Virus record (IMG/VR): IMGVR_UViG_3300008120_000040
Location: 1-60,589 of that record
Origin: a virus
Strand: one strand, 5' to 3'
Length of the DNA: 60,589 bases
Shown here: positions 42,945 to 49,840 of the stretch, in pieces
Position numbering within the stretch: position 1 is the stretch's first letter
Layout of the letters: each line of letters begins with the position of its first letter
Position numbers and translations under genes: made by a program
Notes under the pieces: model-generated
Database searches by the model: none
Seen by the model: the letters and a program-made list of their open reading frames with translations, nothing else
Told to the model about the DNA's origin: nothing

Positions 42945-43199
42945 ATGTTAACACAAGACCAAAAAAACCAATTAGAACAAATGTGCGACGATGTTGCACC
43001 ATATTACATTATGGATGTAATCAAGGACGCATACAGCTGTACTAGAAAGCGCGACTTAATAGACGAGATGATTGAATACCTGCAGGACGAGGGGTATATT
43101 ACTATTAAGCCATCTAGTATATTAGAACAGCAGAAGGTAGAAGACTTCGTGGTAGAGTTAAAGCCATACCACAATGACCGCCAATATTTATTCATTTAA
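42945..43199 (+). CDS. Small helical protein (84 aa)
   Basis: 84 residues (CDDVAPYYIMDVIKDAYSCT, LIDEMIEYLQDEGYITIKPS), helical with a short beta tail. The helix pair could be a winged-helix fragment. It ends next to a TAAATTTG box at 43197. Confidence 0.7.
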   Translation: MLTQDQKNQLEQMCDDVAPYYIMDVIKDAYSCTRKRDLIDEMIEYLQDEGYITIKPSSILEQQKVEDFVVELKPYHNDRQYLFI

Positions 43200-43204
43200 A
43201 TTTG
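43197..43204 (+). promoter_or_regulatory. TAAATTTG -7 box
   Basis: Matches TAnnTTTG and lies 45 bases before the ATG at 43250 in a 50-base gap. No TTTG -33 element is evident, so it is weaker than the boxes at 46478 and 47101. Confidence 0.4.
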
Positions 43205-43249
43205 CTAAACTGCAAGTAATTAATTAATTTTACACAAAATCATAACACC

Positions 43250-43501
43250 ATGACACAAGACCAATGGAATTCACTACTAGTTGAGCGCGCATCAGAGATG
43301 GCGCATCACAGAACTGCAATTGATTTTATCTTAAATGCACCATTTGAAAAAGGGTTTAATGAAAATGACCTATGGGTATCTGACGGGGGTGACGACGATG
43401 ATTCACTTGTATACACGGACGAGGCTCAAGACGTATTTAATTTTTACTACGACGAGTACTACGACCAATTGATTAACACATATGAAATATCCATATCATG
43501 A
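43250..43501 (+). CDS. Small acidic protein (83 aa)
   Basis: 83 residues, very acidic in the second half (WVSDGGDDDDSLVYTDEAQD, then FNFYYDEYYDQLINTYE). It has a possible own promoter upstream. Its stop overlaps the next ATG as ATGA. Confidence 0.7.
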   Translation: MTQDQWNSLLVERASEMAHHRTAIDFILNAPFEKGFNENDLWVSDGGDDDDSLVYTDEAQDVFNFYYDEYYDQLINTYEISIS

Positions 43502-43614
43502 GCGATTTAAAGTACCTACAATACGCGCAACTAACTATATTCACGGGGTTTCTTATCAGTGCTGTAGCATTGATTATTAATCTTATTAAAGAACATCTTA
43601 ACAAAAACAAATGA
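43498..43614 (+). CDS. Single-pass membrane peptide (38 aa)
   Basis: 38 residues, ATG at 43498 overlapping the previous stop by 4 bases. One hydrophobic segment (LTIFTGFLISAVALIINLI) followed by a basic tail, so the C-terminus should face the cytoplasm. It is coupled to the next membrane peptide by another ATGA overlap. The function is unknown. Confidence 0.6.
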   Translation: MSDLKYLQYAQLTIFTGFLISAVALIINLIKEHLNKNK

Positions 43615-43733
43615 TTGAATATATTATTCTAGCTGTTATCATATACTTGCTAGGTGTTATATTCTCAACTAAAAAACAAACCAATGACATACCTAGTATA
43701 CGCTCTAACAACACAAGACGAAGAAAAAATTGA
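43611..43733 (+). CDS. Single-pass membrane peptide (40 aa)
   Basis: 40 residues, ATG at 43611. One N-terminal hydrophobic segment (YIILAVIIYLLGVIF) and an Arg/Lys-rich tail (SIRSNNTRRRKN). It overlaps the next gene by 50 bases in another frame, so the tail is less certain. The pair of tandem membrane peptides may act together. Confidence 0.55.
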   Translation: MIEYIILAVIIYLLGVIFSTKKQTNDIPSIRSNNTRRRKN

Positions 43734-43929
43734 GAGTACTGACTCATTCACCAATTACGAAGACGCATTAGCTTACTACCAAAACACATTCAGAAACCAA
43801 GCAGACCAAATCATAGACTATGGTGGTACACATGTTATCATGCTGTATGCAAAGGATAGTGACAAAGGTGTAAGAGTATTTAAGAGACATACTATTGAGA
43901 CAACATTTAATACATCAGACAATGACTAA
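43684..43929 (+). CDS. Small early protein (81 aa)
   Basis: Start set at 43684 (MTYLVYALTTQDEEKIES); a frame 10 codons longer would lie more deeply in the preceding membrane peptide. It is alpha/beta in look (SFTNYEDALAYYQNTFRNQA, GGTHVIMLYAKDSDKGVRVF). The function is unknown. Confidence 0.65.
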   Translation: MTYLVYALTTQDEEKIESTDSFTNYEDALAYYQNTFRNQADQIIDYGGTHVIMLYAKDSDKGVRVFKRHTIETTFNTSDND

Positions 43930-44152
43930 CGCACAAAAATTAAAGATAGCTATAGACTCAGTAAATGCTATTGATACAATAGAAAATATTTCTGGAGTTG
44001 CAATGATAAACTTAAGGACTATACCCGAATCATACGAGTACCTTGGAGATAGTATTATAGGAGACTATAGGGTATCAGTATACGACATGAAAACAATTGG
44101 AAGGTCTTACGTACTACATGTACACGGGGTCGGAATGTTTCAAATACTTTAA
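43922..44152 (+). CDS. Small early protein (76 aa)
   Basis: Start at 43922 (MTNAQKLKIAIDSVNAIDTI) overlaps the previous stop by 8 bases; a longer frame to 43895 is unlikely. The second half is beta-rich (IIGDYRVSVYDMKTIGRSYV). No recognised family. Confidence 0.62.
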   Translation: MTNAQKLKIAIDSVNAIDTIENISGVAMINLRTIPESYEYLGDSIIGDYRVSVYDMKTIGRSYVLHVHGVGMFQIL

Positions 44153-44153
44153 C

Positions 44154-44438
44154 ATGAAAAATATAAGAGAACATTTATCAGAAATTAATCCCGATGCTGT
44201 AATGTGGGATGGACTAGACGAGGCTATAGTAGGCATTACTGAATGCGGCAAGGTTGTGTATGACATATACAAAATGGAGCTGATATTCGCACGCACAATG
44301 TCATTTGAAGAGGCATCTGAATGGGTGTCATTCAATATACTAGACGCATATGTAGGAGAGTTCACCCCTATACACTTGTGGGTTTATCCAAAATATAAAA
44401 ACAATCAAAAAGTATGTGTGAAGAAAAAGAAAAAGTAG
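44154..44438 (+). CDS. Conserved small phage protein (94 aa)
   Basis: Start set at 44154 (MKNIREHLSEINPDAVMWDG), one base after the previous stop; a frame 19 codons longer overlaps that gene. The pattern LDEAIVGITECGKVVYDIYK, MSFEEASEWVSFNILDAYVG and EFTPIHLW is a widespread small phage family (usually ending in GE-x-TP). The function is unknown to me. The last codons are Lys-rich and overlap the next gene by 25 bases. Confidence 0.75.
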   Translation: MKNIREHLSEINPDAVMWDGLDEAIVGITECGKVVYDIYKMELIFARTMSFEEASEWVSFNILDAYVGEFTPIHLWVYPKYKNNQKVCVKKKKK

Positions 44439-44827
44439 TAATAAGTCCTTATGTGTTTGTAGGCATACGTGGAGCGGATATCCCTTTGAAGTTTAAAAAG
44501 GCCGTGCAAGAACAAAAAACTATATACACGCAGAAGATGGTAATAGAATCAGTTGAACAAGTAACGGGTATACCTTTTAAGCAGATACAAAGCAAGTATA
44601 GATTTAGACCGCTAACGCAGGCTAGAAATATGTACTGCTACTATTCATATCAATATCTTAAGTGGACACTACTTGAAATTGGTAAGAGTATAGGAGGCAG
44701 AGACCATACTACGGTTTTACATAATATTAATGTATACCATGACTTATGTTTCTCAGACGCTGAGTATGAAAAGAAATCTATAGCTATAAAAAATCTAATA
44801 GAATGGAAGAGCCAAAGTTCTACTTAG
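44414..44827 (+). CDS. DnaA domain-IV-like DNA-binding protein (137 aa)
   Basis: 137 residues. Residues about 64-120 (RFRPLTQARNMYCYYSYQYL, LLEIGKSIGGRDHTTVLHNI) match the DnaA C-terminal DNA-binding domain, including the signature GRDHTTV at 95-101. The ATPase domain is absent. It could bind DnaA-box-like sites in the phage origin, compete with host DnaA, or regulate transcription. A related but altered copy lies at 45614-45904. Confidence 0.8.
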   Translation: MCEEKEKVVISPYVFVGIRGADIPLKFKKAVQEQKTIYTQKMVIESVEQVTGIPFKQIQSKYRFRPLTQARNMYCYYSYQYLKWTLLEIGKSIGGRDHTTVLHNINVYHDLCFSDAEYEKKSIAIKNLIEWKSQSST

Positions 44828-45030
44828 ATAATGGCATGGTTGTGTTTACGGAGAAGTTCCTTTTAGATAGGGGATTCTGCTGTAACAACGGATGCCGTCA
44901 TTGCCCATATAAAAAATTAAATAAAAATGAACATACTAAAACAAATCTTTCAGACTCCAAGAGCGGAGAAGCCAAGCCTAAGCTACGACAAAGCAATACT
45001 AACAGCAGAGATGAGAACTCAACTGCTTGA
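44803..45030 (+). CDS. DUF5522-like Cys-rich protein with long tail (75 aa)
   Basis: 75 residues. The first 40 (FYLDNGMVVFTEKFLLDRGF, CCNNGCRHCPYKK) match the DUF5522 pattern with a CCxxxCxxC cluster, a likely metal site. Known members usually end soon after CPY. Here the frame continues 35 codons with Ser/Asn/Lys-rich sequence that overlaps the next gene, so that tail may be a by-product of overlap. It overlaps the DnaA-like gene by 25 bases at its start. Confidence 0.7.
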   Translation: MEEPKFYLDNGMVVFTEKFLLDRGFCCNNGCRHCPYKKLNKNEHTKTNLSDSKSGEAKPKLRQSNTNSRDENSTA

Positions 45031-45313
45031 TGAATTATTTACTATACAGCGTGACATACTAGATAAAAAAGGATATGACTACGCGGGTGAGGACGTGCTA
45101 TCTAATTTCAGATTAGCTGGCATGATTGTCAACCAAGGTACGCGCAACCCCGATGCTGTTAATTGTCTTAACCTAATTGGCACTAAGGTGGCAAGGCTAG
45201 GTCAATTACTATCATCAAATAAATCTGTTCAGAACGAATCTATTCAAGACTCTGTCATTGATTTATGTAACTACAGCGCCTTACTTTATCTAATCCTAAA
45301 AATGGAGAAATAA
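44927..45313 (+). CDS. DUF1599-like protein (nucleotide-modification-associated) (128 aa)
   Basis: 128 residues. RDILDKKGYDYAGEDVLSNF then VKARLGQLL-like (GTKVARLGQLLSSNKSV) and NESIQDSVIDLCNYSALLYL match the DUF1599 / nucleotide modification associated domain 1 family, which resembles MazG-type all-helical folds. Family members are often linked to modified-base phage DNA, but no other base-modification gene is evident here. It may act on a nucleotide pool. It overlaps the DUF5522-like tail by 104 bases. Confidence 0.75.
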   Translation: MNILKQIFQTPRAEKPSLSYDKAILTAEMRTQLLDELFTIQRDILDKKGYDYAGEDVLSNFRLAGMIVNQGTRNPDAVNCLNLIGTKVARLGQLLSSNKSVQNESIQDSVIDLCNYSALLYLILKMEK

Positions 45314-45388
45314 ATGATAAAAATAATTATAACAATAACGATATGGGAATTAACTAAATTCATATTCTATAAACTTATAAACGAATAA
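45314..45388 (+). CDS. Possible membrane micropeptide (24 aa)
   Basis: 24 codons, ATG at 45314 directly after the preceding stop. MIKIIITITIWELTKFIFYK plus LINE could form one short membrane helix. It fills an otherwise empty 78-base gap. Very short, so chance cannot be excluded. Confidence 0.35.
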   Translation: MIKIIITITIWELTKFIFYKLINE

Positions 45389-45391
45389 TAT

Positions 45392-45610
45392 ATGACAAGC
45401 TATCAGAAACTACAGCATACCAATGAGCTGTTAAAAGACAATATAAGAGAGCTGACAAGACAGCTTATGATTATATCTATAGACAGCGAATCAGCTGAGA
45501 CTAGGTACATAAAGTCTTTTTATAGGCTAAAGTATAGGGAGGAGCATGCTCTATGGCATGGAGATGTAGGAGAATTTAAATCTTATGGATTAACCACTAA
45601 AATAAAATAA
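45392..45610 (+). CDS. Small helical protein (72 aa)
   Basis: 72 residues, helical and charged (LQHTNELLKDNIRELTRQLM, RYIKSFYRLKYREEHALWHG). Possible coiled coil. The function is unknown. Confidence 0.68.
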   Translation: MTSYQKLQHTNELLKDNIRELTRQLMIISIDSESAETRYIKSFYRLKYREEHALWHGDVGEFKSYGLTTKIK

Positions 45611-45613
45611 CAT

Positions 45614-45904
45614 ATGCACCAGAAAGACTTAATGGCTATAGATGCTATAAAAGATATAGTATCTGAAGCGTACAAAATAAACCTATTCTCATCAGTAAAT
45701 GATGTAAAGGAGGCTGTTGATGTAACTGCTTATATCATGAAAAAGCACACTAGACTTAAGAATTACACTATAGCGAAGACCCTTAATAGGTCTACTACGA
45801 GTGACTTTGCGACTAGGGCTGTTCACAACATAGAGGCTAAGAAGAAAGATGCTGACTTTAATGCTAGACTTGTGGAGCTAGAGGTTAGACTATTAACTTA
45901 CTAA
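45614..45904 (+). CDS. Second DnaA-domain-IV-like helix-turn-helix protein (96 aa)
   Basis: 96 residues. VTAYIMKKHTRLKNYTIAKT then LNRSTTSDFATRAVHNIEAK lines up with the helix-turn-helix of the DnaA-IV-like protein at 44414-44827 (tyIAKxLxR...T...avHNIe), but the GRDHTTV signature is replaced by NRSTTSD. It may be a diverged copy with another DNA target. The relation is judged by eye. Confidence 0.6.
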   Translation: MHQKDLMAIDAIKDIVSEAYKINLFSSVNDVKEAVDVTAYIMKKHTRLKNYTIAKTLNRSTTSDFATRAVHNIEAKKKDADFNARLVELEVRLLTY

Positions 45905-45914
45905 AACTTATACC

Positions 45915-46136
45915 ATGTATATACCTAGACCAATTATAATCGTAGCTATGCTAATAACACTAATCGTATTTTTACGATATATGCATGAATACTGCGTCGT
46001 AAATGTACGAGCAACCAAGGCTGAAGCTGTTGTAGATAGCCTAATAATGGAAAACCAATACAAGGACTTAATTATAAACCAGATAAAAGATACAAGCTAT
46101 GGCGAAGAAATCAAAAAGCAAAGTAAATGGAATTAA
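45915..46136 (+). CDS. Membrane-anchored protein (73 aa)
   Basis: 73 residues. A hydrophobic segment at about 5-22 (RPIIIVAMLITLIVFLRYMH), then a charged helix (KAEAVVDSLIMENQYKDLII). It resembles Rz-like topology but lies in the early region. It overlaps the next gene by 38 bases. Confidence 0.65.
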   Translation: MYIPRPIIIVAMLITLIVFLRYMHEYCVVNVRATKAEAVVDSLIMENQYKDLIINQIKDTSYGEEIKKQSKWN

Positions 46137-46452
46137 AGTAGCTGAAGTATATGTAACAAACGTATACTCAAAAGGATTAGAACACAATTTTGACATCCTT
46201 CACAGCCATACAGATGGAACTATTTTAAGCTATTCAGACAACGAATATTGGAATGAAAAGCTACAAGGAGAGTATGCTGGAAGCGTAAATGACCAAGGCG
46301 ACGCTGTCACCATAGAGATAGACGACATATCATTCTCACTAGACTATGACCAAATGGAGCGCCTAACAGCTTTAATATTAGCATGTAGTGATTCTATCAT
46401 AGAGATAAGAGAAAGCAAAGTAGTAGCTTCTTTAAACACTAATAAAAAATAA
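46099..46452 (+). CDS. Early protein of unknown function (117 aa)
   Basis: 117 residues. Basic start (MAKKSKSKVNGIKVAEVYVT), then an acidic alpha/beta region (GEYAGSVNDQGDAVTIEIDD, DYDQMERLTALILACSDSI). It is the last gene before a non-coding stretch of about 500 bases. No family is recognised. Confidence 0.68.
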   Translation: MAKKSKSKVNGIKVAEVYVTNVYSKGLEHNFDILHSHTDGTILSYSDNEYWNEKLQGEYAGSVNDQGDAVTIEIDDISFSLDYDQMERLTALILACSDSIIEIRESKVVASLNTNKK

Positions 46453-46453
46453 A

Positions 46454-46485
46454 TTTGGTAGTTTAAAACAGCTTATGTAAATTTG
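46454..46485 (+). promoter_or_regulatory. Bacteroidota-type promoter (TTTG / TAAATTTG)
   Basis: TTTG at 46454-46457 and TAAATTTG at 46478-46485 are separated by 20 bases, a full match to the -33/-7 consensus. It points at the small RNA that follows. Confidence 0.75.
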
Positions 46486-46489
46486 CTGT

Positions 46490-46599
46490 ATAAATCCGAT
46501 AAGGTAGTGAGATTACGTTATCGGGTTTTATACCCAAGCCTCAATAAAACGAGGTCTGCTTATAAAGCCCATCAAAATCTCACTTTGGTGGGTTTTTTA
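46490..46599 (+). ncRNA. Small RNA with complementary hairpin loops and terminator
   Basis: It follows the promoter above and ends in a terminator (AGCCCATC 46566-46573 with GGTGGGTT 46587-46594, then TTTT). The first hairpin is CCGATAA/TTATCGG (46496-46502 with 46518-46524), extended by GTA/TAC. Its loop GTGAGAT is exactly complementary to ATCTCAC (46577-46583) in the terminator loop. A middle hairpin CCTC/GAGG lies near 46538-46554. Promoter, structure and terminator with no ORF make an independent RNA about 110 nt long likely. The function is unknown. Confidence 0.72.
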
Positions 46600-46953
46600 T
46601 TTCCACCCCCTATCGGTTAGGTTTTAACACGTTTTACCCTACGTATACGCAACGGTGTACGGAATGAAAGTTTGCTGTTCTATGTGCTTAACGTCTAGGT
46701 TTTCGGGAGCATACGATTGCCGACCTTTTTCTAGATGGAGATGATATATATTGGTAAAAGTGGTAGCAATGTCTTACGGGTTGACAACTGCCGACAAGGA
46801 AATTTAAGTATTAAAACCAATATACCCCTAGGATATGGGGCGCACAGTAGGGCTTTGAAGCTACAAGTTGAATATAAAGTAGCGGAATATTCACAGGGTA
46901 CTTTTCCTTGGATATAGAACCCGATATAGGGGTACACCATTAAATCAAATAAC
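46600..46953 (+). other. Gene-poor stretch, possibly a further structured RNA
   Basis: CCCCTATCGG near 46607-46616 can pair with CCGATATAGGGG near 46921-46932 (with a 2-base bulge), closing about 310 bases. Inside, TTTTACC (about 46632) is complementary to GGTAAAA (about 46753), and AGGTTTTCGG...CCGACCT near 46697-46724 forms a hairpin followed by T residues. A 60-codon ORF (46735-46917, MEMIYIGKSGSNVLRVDNCR) lies inside but its composition is unlike neighbouring genes, so I do not call it a gene. Confidence 0.4.
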
Positions 46954-47076
46954 ATGAAACACTACGCAATTAAAACACTAGAATTCCTGAAATTCTTCCT
47001 GATAAGCGTGCCACTAGCAGCTATGCTATATGTAGGATTATCGTTAATATCTTTCTTAAAAAATATACGTAAATAA
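46954..47076 (+). CDS. Small membrane protein (40 aa)
   Basis: 40 residues, ATG at 46954. One hydrophobic segment (LKFFLISVPLAAMLYVGLSL), then ISFLKNIRK. It lies between the gene-poor stretch and the promoter of the recombination genes, whose -33 element begins right after its stop. The function is unknown. Confidence 0.6.
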   Translation: MKHYAIKTLEFLKFFLISVPLAAMLYVGLSLISFLKNIRK

Positions 47077-47108
47077 TTTGGATGTTATAAAGCATCTTTG
47101 TAGATTTG
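47077..47108 (+). promoter_or_regulatory. Bacteroidota-type promoter (TTTG / TAGATTTG)
   Basis: TTTG 47077-47080 and TAGATTTG 47101-47108 are 20 bases apart, a full match. It drives the Erf-nuclease group starting at 47132. Confidence 0.75.
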
Positions 47109-47131
47109 CAAACAATATAAATAAATAACAC

Positions 47132-47755
47132 ATGAGTATCGTAAAAATCCAAGAGGAGCTAAAAGCTCCCAAGAACCAACGCAATAGCTTTGGTAACTAT
47201 AACTACCGCAGTGCGGAAGACATTATAGAGGCTGTTAAACCTATCGCACACAAGTATGGTTTCTACCTTAATATTACAGATGAGGTAATAGAAGTAGGTA
47301 GTCGTATCTATGTAAAGGCTACAGCTACACTTATATCTGATGACAAGAAGACTCTTGTAGGCTCTACGGGATGGGCTAGAGAAGAGGAAACAAAGAAGGG
47401 CATGGATGGCGCTCAAATCACGGGTGCTGCAAGCTCTTACGCTCGTAAGTACGCATTGAATGGCCTATTAGCTATTGATGATACAAAGGATGCAGATGCA
47501 ACTAATACGCATGATAAAGAGACTCCTGCTGTATCAGTAAATAGAGTATCAGCTCAACACGTAACACCACAGCCTCAACAAGTAGCTGCAGTTCCAAAGA
47601 CTGAAGATAATAAGCCATGGTTGAATAAGAATAATCCTAAATGGTCTCTTATCGTACAAGGATTCAAGGCAGGTAATATCAATATAGGTGGCCTACGTAA
47701 TGAGTTTAAGGTATCTAAGGCATTAGAGGCTGAGTTATTATCATTAACTAATTAA
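47132..47755 (+). CDS. erf: Erf-family single-strand annealing protein (207 aa)
   Basis: 207 residues. The Erf core covers residues 1-125: LKAPKNQRNSFGNYNYRSAE, DIIEAVKPIAHKYGFYL, GSTGWAREEE and the signature MDGAQITGAASSYARKYALN (about 90-110). A Gln/Pro-rich linker and a short C-terminal helical part follow. It anneals single strands in phage recombination and genome circularisation. It lies three genes upstream of a RecE-like exonuclease, forming a Red-like pair under the promoter at 47077. Confidence 0.9.
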   Translation: MSIVKIQEELKAPKNQRNSFGNYNYRSAEDIIEAVKPIAHKYGFYLNITDEVIEVGSRIYVKATATLISDDKKTLVGSTGWAREEETKKGMDGAQITGAASSYARKYALNGLLAIDDTKDADATNTHDKETPAVSVNRVSAQHVTPQPQQVAAVPKTEDNKPWLNKNNPKWSLIVQGFKAGNINIGGLRNEFKVSKALEAELLSLTN

Positions 47756-47757
47756 TC

Positions 47758-47907
47758 ATGACAAGAGAAGAAGCAGAAAAAGAGCTGGATATTATTATTC
47801 AGTCTCTTACAAAGGCCATAGAGAAGGGCGACAACCTACATCTAGGTATAGTATTAGGTCAGTCATTAGGTGAACTAAAGATAATCAGACAAAGTCTTAC
47901 GTTTTAA
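47758..47907 (+). CDS. Small helical protein (49 aa)
   Basis: 49 residues, ATG at 47758, 2 bases after the Erf stop. MTREEAEKELDIIIQSLTKA then GIVLGQSLGELKIIRQSLTF is amphipathic and helical. It lies inside the recombination operon, so it may modulate those proteins. No family is recognised. Confidence 0.62.
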   Translation: MTREEAEKELDIIIQSLTKAIEKGDNLHLGIVLGQSLGELKIIRQSLTF

Positions 47908-47916
47908 AAATAACCA

Positions 47917-48279
47917 ATGAAATATTCTGGAAGCTTTGACTACGACCTTGAGTTCGGTGAATCTGCGGAGGATTGGGTTTCGTCCATATTCACAGGCGGA
48001 AGCAAGATTGAAGTTAAGTATGATAGGATAGCTCATGATACGGGTAGGATTTTTATAGAATACGAATCAAGAGGTAAGCCTAGTGGCATAGCTACAACGT
48101 CTGCTGACTACTGGATATATAAATTAGAATACACTGGTAGCGCTCTCATACTTGAAATAAAATTCCTTAAAGAAAAACTTAGGGAATACTACAAGGAAAG
48201 GAGATACCTTAAAATGGGTGGAGATGAGAATACCTCAAAAGGATTTTTAGTACCAATAACAGAAATAATGAAACCATGA
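47917..48279 (+). CDS. PD-(D/E)XK nuclease-like protein (120 aa)
   Basis: 120 residues. FGESAEDWVSSIF, then SKIEVKYDRIAHDTGRIFIE and YESRGKPSGIATTSADYWIY. The E-x-K of KIEVK, the following IEYE strand and the SGI...ADYW motif fit small phage PD-(D/E)XK endonucleases, possibly junction-resolving. It overlaps the RecE-like gene by ATGA, supporting a recombination role. Confidence 0.75.
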   Translation: MKYSGSFDYDLEFGESAEDWVSSIFTGGSKIEVKYDRIAHDTGRIFIEYESRGKPSGIATTSADYWIYKLEYTGSALILEIKFLKEKLREYYKERRYLKMGGDENTSKGFLVPITEIMKP

Positions 48280-49031
48280 TAACAATTGAACAACTACAAG
48301 AGCGACCTCTTAGCTACAGCTCTCTAAAAGAATTTGCTAAATCCCCTAGGCACTACCTAGACTATCTAAACAGAAAAAGAGAAACAACTGCTGCCATGTT
48401 ATTTGGTAGTATGGTTCACTGTTTATTGTTAGAACCTTCAAAGTTCAACAATCAATTTGCTGTCATGGGTACAATAGATAAGCGAACAACTGCAGGAAAA
48501 GAAGCATACGCTAAGTTTGTAGAAGATTCTGTTGGTAAAGATGTAGTAATGGAGAATGACTATAATGAAGCGATGGCATTAGCTGATAATGTACTATCTA
48601 ATCCTAAGTTAGCTTCATGGATACATAACTGTCATCAATACGAGCAAGAGTTCCGCCACGAAGTTAGAGGACTACCTATACGTGGATTCTTTGATGGTGT
48701 AGCTGAAGACTATATCCTAGAAGTAAAGACGACCATGGATGCATCCCCTGAAAATTTAATGCGTGATTTTTATAACAGACAATATCATATGCAGGCTGGA
48801 ATATATAATATAGTTTCAGACAAGCCTATAAAGTATTTAATTATAGAAACTAAAAGTCCATACGATGCATATATAGCCGACGCTACAGATAACTATTTGA
48901 AGAAAGGGCATGAGCTGTTTTCAGATACTATAGTTAGATTTCAAAAGTGCATGGAGAATAACGAGTGGCACAAAGGATATGAGTTCAATAATCCACATAT
49001 TAAGATAGACTTACCATCATGGATTAAATAA
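48276..49031 (+). CDS. RecE-like exonuclease, PD-(D/E)XK fold (251 aa)
   Basis: 251 residues. LSYSSLKEFAKSPRHYLDYL, AMLFGSMVHCLLLEPSKF, GLPIRGFFDGVAEDYILEVK and NRQYHMQAGIYNIV are the successive motifs of RecE / DUF3799-type exonucleases. The active-site set includes H of MVHCL, D of FFDGV, E-x-K of LEVKT and the Q of MQAG. It would resect ends to feed the Erf annealing protein. It is coupled to the upstream nuclease by a 4-base overlap. Confidence 0.88.
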   Translation: MITIEQLQERPLSYSSLKEFAKSPRHYLDYLNRKRETTAAMLFGSMVHCLLLEPSKFNNQFAVMGTIDKRTTAGKEAYAKFVEDSVGKDVVMENDYNEAMALADNVLSNPKLASWIHNCHQYEQEFRHEVRGLPIRGFFDGVAEDYILEVKTTMDASPENLMRDFYNRQYHMQAGIYNIVSDKPIKYLIIETKSPYDAYIADATDNYLKKGHELFSDTIVRFQKCMENNEWHKGYEFNNPHIKIDLPSWIK

Positions 49032-49032
49032 T

Positions 49033-49063
49033 TTTGGTAGTTTCGCAAAAGATTGTATATTCG
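49033..49063 (+). promoter_or_regulatory. Promoter-like TTTG / TATATTCG
   Basis: TTTG 49033-49036 and TATATTCG 49056-49063 are 19 bases apart, with one mismatch to TAnnTTTG. It lies in the 106-base gap before the gene at 49138. Confidence 0.55.
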
Positions 49064-49091
49064 CAATATCATTTATTGTGTTAATAGCAAA

Positions 49092-49124
49092 GGAGGGATA
49101 ATTTCGGGAGATTTTCGTCCCTCC
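49092..49124 (+). promoter_or_regulatory. 5' UTR hairpin masking a GGAGG sequence
   Basis: GGAGGGA (49092-49098) pairs perfectly with TCCCTCC (49118-49124) across 19 bases. The left arm contains AGGAGG, the strongest Shine-Dalgarno-like sequence in the region, but it lies 40 bases before the ATG at 49138 and is buried in the stem. It may be a control hairpin or a weak terminator (only short T runs follow). Confidence 0.5.
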
Positions 49125-49137
49125 AAATTTATAAAAT

Positions 49138-49500
49138 ATGGGAAGATTTGATACGCTCAAAATAAATACTAGGTTTCTGCCTATCAATGATGCGCAGGAG
49201 TTAGAAGACTTGTCTGACCTAGAATTCCAAACAAAGGATTTAGAAAGAGAGTTTTTAGAATATGAAGTTGGAGAAGATGGCTATTTATATTATGAAGACT
49301 ACGAATATGAAATGACCCCAACAGATAATCCAGAAAAACTTTTCAGCATTGAATTAAAAAAAATTAACCAAAAAATAAAAAAGAGCTACCATACGGGTGA
49401 TGTAGAATTTTACGGTAAACCTTGGGAACACATGTACACATTTAAAGCACAAATCCAAGATGGTAAATTAGTAAGAGTAGACCTTATAACCAAAGAATAG
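49138..49500 (+). CDS. Conserved phage protein of unknown function (120 aa)
   Basis: 120 residues. MGRFDTLKINTRFLPINDAQ, then LEFQTKDLEREFLEYEVGED and GYLYYEDYEYEM form the phage family opening with a FQTK-(D/S)L motif and an acidic Tyr-rich tract. It begins a unit with a leader hairpin and promoter. The role is unknown. Confidence 0.7.
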   Translation: MGRFDTLKINTRFLPINDAQELEDLSDLEFQTKDLEREFLEYEVGEDGYLYYEDYEYEMTPTDNPEKLFSIELKKINQKIKKSYHTGDVEFYGKPWEHMYTFKAQIQDGKLVRVDLITKE

Positions 49501-49513
49501 CCATTGAAACCAT

Positions 49514-49753
49514 ATGACCACAAAGACAAAAGGAATAACCAAAGCAAAGCTAACCAAACATTACCCAAAGATTGCGAAGATTGTAGACAGTATATGTGAA
49601 GACTATAAGTCTGACAATTATTGGTTCTATGTAAACTATAGCGGTAAGTATAAAGATAAACAAGGCAACCCTAGAACAGTTTCTATGGGAGCTATATTAG
49701 AATTAATTACCAGCTATGGCTACGATGTAGAAATTATAGCTAAGAAAAAATAG
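49514..49753 (+). CDS. Small basic protein (79 aa)
   Basis: 79 residues, basic (KTKGITKAKLTKHYPKIAKI, NPRTVSMGAILELITSYGYD). It has a central aromatic strand (NYWFYVNYSGKYKDKQG). No family is recognised. It is followed by a terminator-like structure. Confidence 0.65.
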   Translation: MTTKTKGITKAKLTKHYPKIAKIVDSICEDYKSDNYWFYVNYSGKYKDKQGNPRTVSMGAILELITSYGYDVEIIAKKK

Positions 49754-49763
49754 TTTAACGCGA

Positions 49764-49812
49764 CATAGGTAACCCCCACCCCCGCTATGTTTCTACATTG
49801 GCGGGTTATTTT
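49764..49812 (+). terminator. Terminator-like structure
   Basis: CCCGC (49781-49785) can pair with GCGGG (49801-49805), followed by TTATTTTTAAATTTTT. CATAG/CTATG (49764-49768 with 49785-49789) is an alternative pairing. The long loop makes it less certain than the other terminators. Confidence 0.45.
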
Positions 49813-49840
49813 TAAATTTTTAACCAATAAATAATATAAC

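Noticed and set aside
46735-46917. 60-codon ORF in the gene-poor stretch
   Set aside because: Composition unlike the Asp/Glu/Lys-rich neighbours, no leader like those of nearby genes, and it lies inside potential RNA structure.
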